Assembly: GCA_913052135.1 (NCBI GenBank)
Contig: CAJXDY010000023.1
Span: 1 to 35,733 of the forward strand
DNA from: UBA8106 sp913052135
Lineage (GTDB): Bacteria; Acidobacteriota; Vicinamibacteria; Vicinamibacterales; UBA823
Direction: 5' to 3'
DNA length: 35,733 nt
Position numbers and translations under genes: made by a program. Numbering within the stretch: position 1 is the first letter of the stretch; each line of letters begins with the position of its first letter. The notes under the pieces were generated by a model, which did not search any database, was not told the DNA's origin, and was given only the letters and a program-made list of their open reading frames with translations. Of the stretch, positions 34,004-35,733 are shown in pieces.

Positions 34004-34924
34004 TCAAAAATCATCAACGGCTCGATAGGCATCAATCACCGCCTGCTCGCCGGCGCGACCGGCCTGCGAATTACCATGCTCCATGCCTAAAATGCCGCGG
34101 TAGCCCTTGTTGTAGATATGCTCAAAAATACGCCGATAGTTAATTTCTCCAGTGGTTGGTTCATACCGTCCAGGATTGTCGCCGATTTGGAAATACGCAA
34201 TTTCATCCCACGCCATGTCAATGTTTGGTATGAGATTTCCCTCAGTAATCTGCTGATGGTAAATGTCGAACAGGATTTTGCAAGACGGGCTATCAATCGC
34301 CTTGCACAGCATATAAGCCTGCGGAATCTTCGAAAGGTACATGCCTGGATGATCCCATCGATTCAGAGGTTCGATGACCATGACGAGGCCATGCGATTCG
34401 AAGATTTGAGCGCCTTGCTTCAAAGTTTCAATCGCATGGGCAGTTTGATAATCGATTTCCAAACGGGGATACAAATCGCCCATCACTACGGTCATCCAAG
34501 TCGCGTTCACACGCTTAGCGACGTCCACGGAATCTCTAACGTCCCGCAGAAACTGCGCTCGCATCTCAGGATCGCCCTGTGTGAAGCTGGGCTGCCCGAA
34601 GCCCCCACTCAGGTTGATGACAAACACTCCCATGGCCATGCCACGGCGCGTCAGTACACGCGCTATCCGTTCCTGTTCCGGAATCGACCGGTCTCGCATT
34701 CCGTTATCTTCGAAGGCCGTGAACCCCTGGTCAGCCATAAACTCAATCTGCGCAACTGGATCGGCACCAGCATGTTCGACAAACATGCCAATATGTGGTG
34801 CATACGCCATGTGAAATGTATGCGACACCGACTGCTTAAATCCGAGGAGTGGACCTCCAGTACTGCACAACATGGCAGTGCTGCCCAATGCGAGACTTGA
34901 CCGAAGGAATTCACGCCGATACAT
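34004..34924 (-). CDS. Exported hydroxypyruvate-isomerase-like TIM barrel (copy 2)
   Basis: This 306-residue protein has a Tat-like leader, YRREFLRSS (2-10), and a hydrophobic stretch to about 28. The TIM barrel has the Hyi pattern: Glu185 in VIEPLNRWDHPG, Asp220 and His223 in ILFDIYHQQITEGN, and Glu282 in GMEHG. It is clearly a relative of the gene at 5904-6773 but diverged: the substrate-side loops differ (NRWDHPGMYL against NSKIDHPDYHG). AGGA lies close before ATG 34924. It is upstream of, and in an operon with, the exported aminotransferase, and follows the FMN oxidase after 198 bp. Confidence 0.88.
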   Translation of the reverse strand: MYRREFLRSSLALGSTAMLCSTGGPLLGFKQSVSHTFHMAYAPHIGMFVEHAGADPVAQIEFMADQGFTAFEDNGMRDRSIPEQERIARVLTRRGMAMGVFVINLSGGFGQPSFTQGDPEMRAQFLRDVRDSVDVAKRVNATWMTVVMGDLYPRLEIDYQTAHAIETLKQGAQIFESHGLVMVIEPLNRWDHPGMYLSKIPQAYMLCKAIDSPSCKILFDIYHQQITEGNLIPNIDMAWDEIAYFQIGDNPGRYEPTTGEINYRRIFEHIYNKGYRGILGMEHGNSQAGRAGEQAVIDAYRAVDDF

Positions 34925-35122
34925 CGTGTCCTATCTACCTTTGCTTCCGCCTACTTAAGAAGTGTGTCACTTCGTATGACAACCGCCAAAACCGCAGACT
35001 TACCATTTGTTATGGTCGAAGGAACGAGATGTAAGTTGAGAACTGCGTCGATACACGCCAAGAGTCGAGTTGACCGGTCATCTTTCCGGCTCCCGTTTGA
35101 GATTAGCCGAGGACGCTGTGCA
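34925..35122. other. Intergenic region upstream of the exported isomerase
   Basis: This holds the candidate promoter above, a second small inverted repeat ACCAT-ATGGT (35002-35006, 35012-35016) and the palindrome GACCGGTC near 35074-35081. No open frame with coding character was seen. Confidence 0.35.
34953..34982 (-). promoter_or_regulatory. Candidate promoter with a dyad in the spacer, upstream of the isomerase-aminotransferase operon
   Basis: On the minus strand TTGTCA (34982-34977) and TTAAGT (34958-34953) are 18 bp apart. The spacer contains the perfect dyad GAAGTG-ACA-CACTTC (34973-34959). A repressor bound there would block the promoter. The -10 is weak. Confidence 0.3.
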
Positions 35123-35733
35123 TCAACGTTCCCATGGGAGTCGAACCAAGCTGCGATCGATTGCGGCGAGATTCGGTACCCCGGCCAAACCCATCGCAAC
35201 CTTTAATTCTCCAGTCAGCATCTCAACAACACGCTGTACACCCACCTGACCAAAGGCCGCCAAACCGTAGACGTAGGCTCGACCCAGCATGACGGCGGTG
35301 GCACCGAGCGCCAGCGCCTTCAAGATGTCACCACCACGACGAACACCTCCGTCAATTAACACTGGAATCCGCCCTCCAACCGCCTCGACGACCTCCGGGA
35401 GTGCCATCAGCGTTGGAACAGCACCATCGAAGGCCCGACCTCCATGGTTTGATACGGAAATGGCAGCCGCACCGTGTTCAACCGCGAGTTCTGCATCCTC
35501 ACCAGTCAAAATGCCCTTCAAGATCAAGGGCAGTTTGGAGCCACTGCGGAGCCACTCAAGATAATCCCATGTGACACTGGGTGTTGTCGGTCTGAGGACA
35601 CCGGCCTCGTAATTCCCATAGCCATTCCGAATGTTCCGGTCACGATTTGGCGTGTATTGATGGTCAACGGTGACCACGAGCGCCGACGCTCCAGCTTCCT
35701 CATGACGACGCGCCCATCCCTGTGCCTGTCTCG
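35123..35733 (-). CDS. FMN-dependent alpha-hydroxy-acid oxidase/dehydrogenase (5' end outside window)
   Basis: The C-terminal ~200 residues of a TIM-barrel flavoenzyme of the glycolate/lactate oxidase family are present, which oxidise 2-hydroxy acids to 2-keto acids. The frame stays open to the window edge with family-like sequence (AQGWARRHEEAGASALVVTVD), so the gene is cut by the boundary rather than starting at the internal GTG 35677. LPLILKGILTGEDAELAVEHG is the FMN-phosphate lysine strand. The catalytic SNHGGR motif (His codon at 35444-35446) and VLIDGGVRRGGD complete the active site. Whether it carries a Tat leader like its two downstream neighbours cannot be seen. It is on the same strand, 198 bp upstream of the isomerase gene. 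Confidence 0.92.
   Translation of the reverse strand, partial: RQAQGWARRHEEAGASALVVTVDHQYTPNRDRNIRNGYGNYEAGVLRPTTPSVTWDYLEWLRSGSKLPLILKGILTGEDAELAVEHGAAAISVSNHGGRAFDGAVPTLMALPEVVEAVGGRIPVLIDGGVRRGGDILKALALGATAVMLGRAYVYGLAAFGQVGVQRVVEMLTGELKVAMGLAGVPNLAAIDRSLVRLPWER

Noticed and set aside
34118..34900. 260-codon open frame on the plus strand
   Set aside because: It is antisense to the exported isomerase-like gene, whose motifs, leader and ribosome site are convincing. The plus-strand product has no recognisable domain.
1..35733. CRISPR array, tandem repeats, IS elements or tRNA genes
   Set aside because: No regularly spaced repeats, transposase frames, terminal inverted repeats or tRNA-like cloverleaf sequences were seen, and intergenic space is too small for most of them.

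Overview
The window reads as a dense, ordinary-coding stretch of a Gram-negative (diderm) bacterial chromosome. It is most like an environmental, probably marine, Acidobacteriota genome of the Vicinamibacteria kind. This placement is inferred from gene content: a DUF5916 outer-membrane barrel, a stand-alone TolB-type propeller, several Tat-exported TIM-barrel and PLP enzymes, secreted M28 and PafA-like hydrolases, gamma-glutamyltransferase, LpxD and a choice-of-anchor-V-like haem protein. No tRNA, rRNA, IS element, phage module or CRISPR array is visible. No gene-free stretch exceeds 300 bp; the largest gaps (8218-8478, 29973-30206, 2271-2481) are divergent promoter regions.

Layout: (1) 1-2270, minus strand: glnS, a YdcZ-type small transporter, and the first 14 codons of a further gene. 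(2) 2482-4847, plus strand: a small membrane protein with an exported RidA-family protein, then a metallophosphatase-like lipoprotein and a GNAT acetyltransferase. (3) 4851-8217, minus strand: a 2-isopropylmalate/homocitrate synthase-like enzyme, an exported hydroxypyruvate-isomerase-like TIM barrel and proline dehydrogenase. (4) 8479-9860, plus strand: low-molecular-weight phosphatase and fructosamine-kinase-family protein, a probable deglycation pair. (5) 9875-13790, minus strand: secreted beta-lactamase-fold hydrolase, LpxD, an unrecognised 144-residue protein and a YkvI-type transporter. (6) 13948-19210, plus strand: secreted alpha/beta hydrolase, ACT-DUF5612 protein, membrane-anchored TolB propeller and a Spy/CpxP-like protein with an Arg-rich tail. 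(7) 19342-24925, minus strand: ornithine-cyclodeaminase family enzyme, PafA-like phosphatase, Ste24-type M48 protease and M28 lipoprotein peptidase. (8) 25097-27342, plus strand: Vgb-like propeller, single-CxxCH protein and pdxH. (9) 27404-29972, minus strand: gamma-glutamyltransferase and a Bax-inhibitor-1 family protein. (10) 30207-32615, plus strand: DUF5916 barrel. (11) 32687-35733, minus strand: FMN alpha-hydroxy-acid oxidase (cut by the window edge), Tat-exported isomerase-like protein and Tat-exported class V aminotransferase.

The theme that stands out is metabolism placed outside the cytoplasm. Two separate hydroxypyruvate-isomerase-like proteins and one PLP aminotransferase carry Tat-like twin-arginine leaders, and a RidA-family protein, normally cytosolic, carries an export signal. 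Together with the FMN hydroxy-acid oxidase these could form a periplasmic route between hydroxy acids, keto acids and amino acids, with RidA removing reactive enamines. This is inference, but it is testable. The phosphatase/fructosamine-kinase pair is the second functional unit of note. Start codons were often moved inward from the longest frame where a Shine-Dalgarno sequence or signal peptide argued for it.
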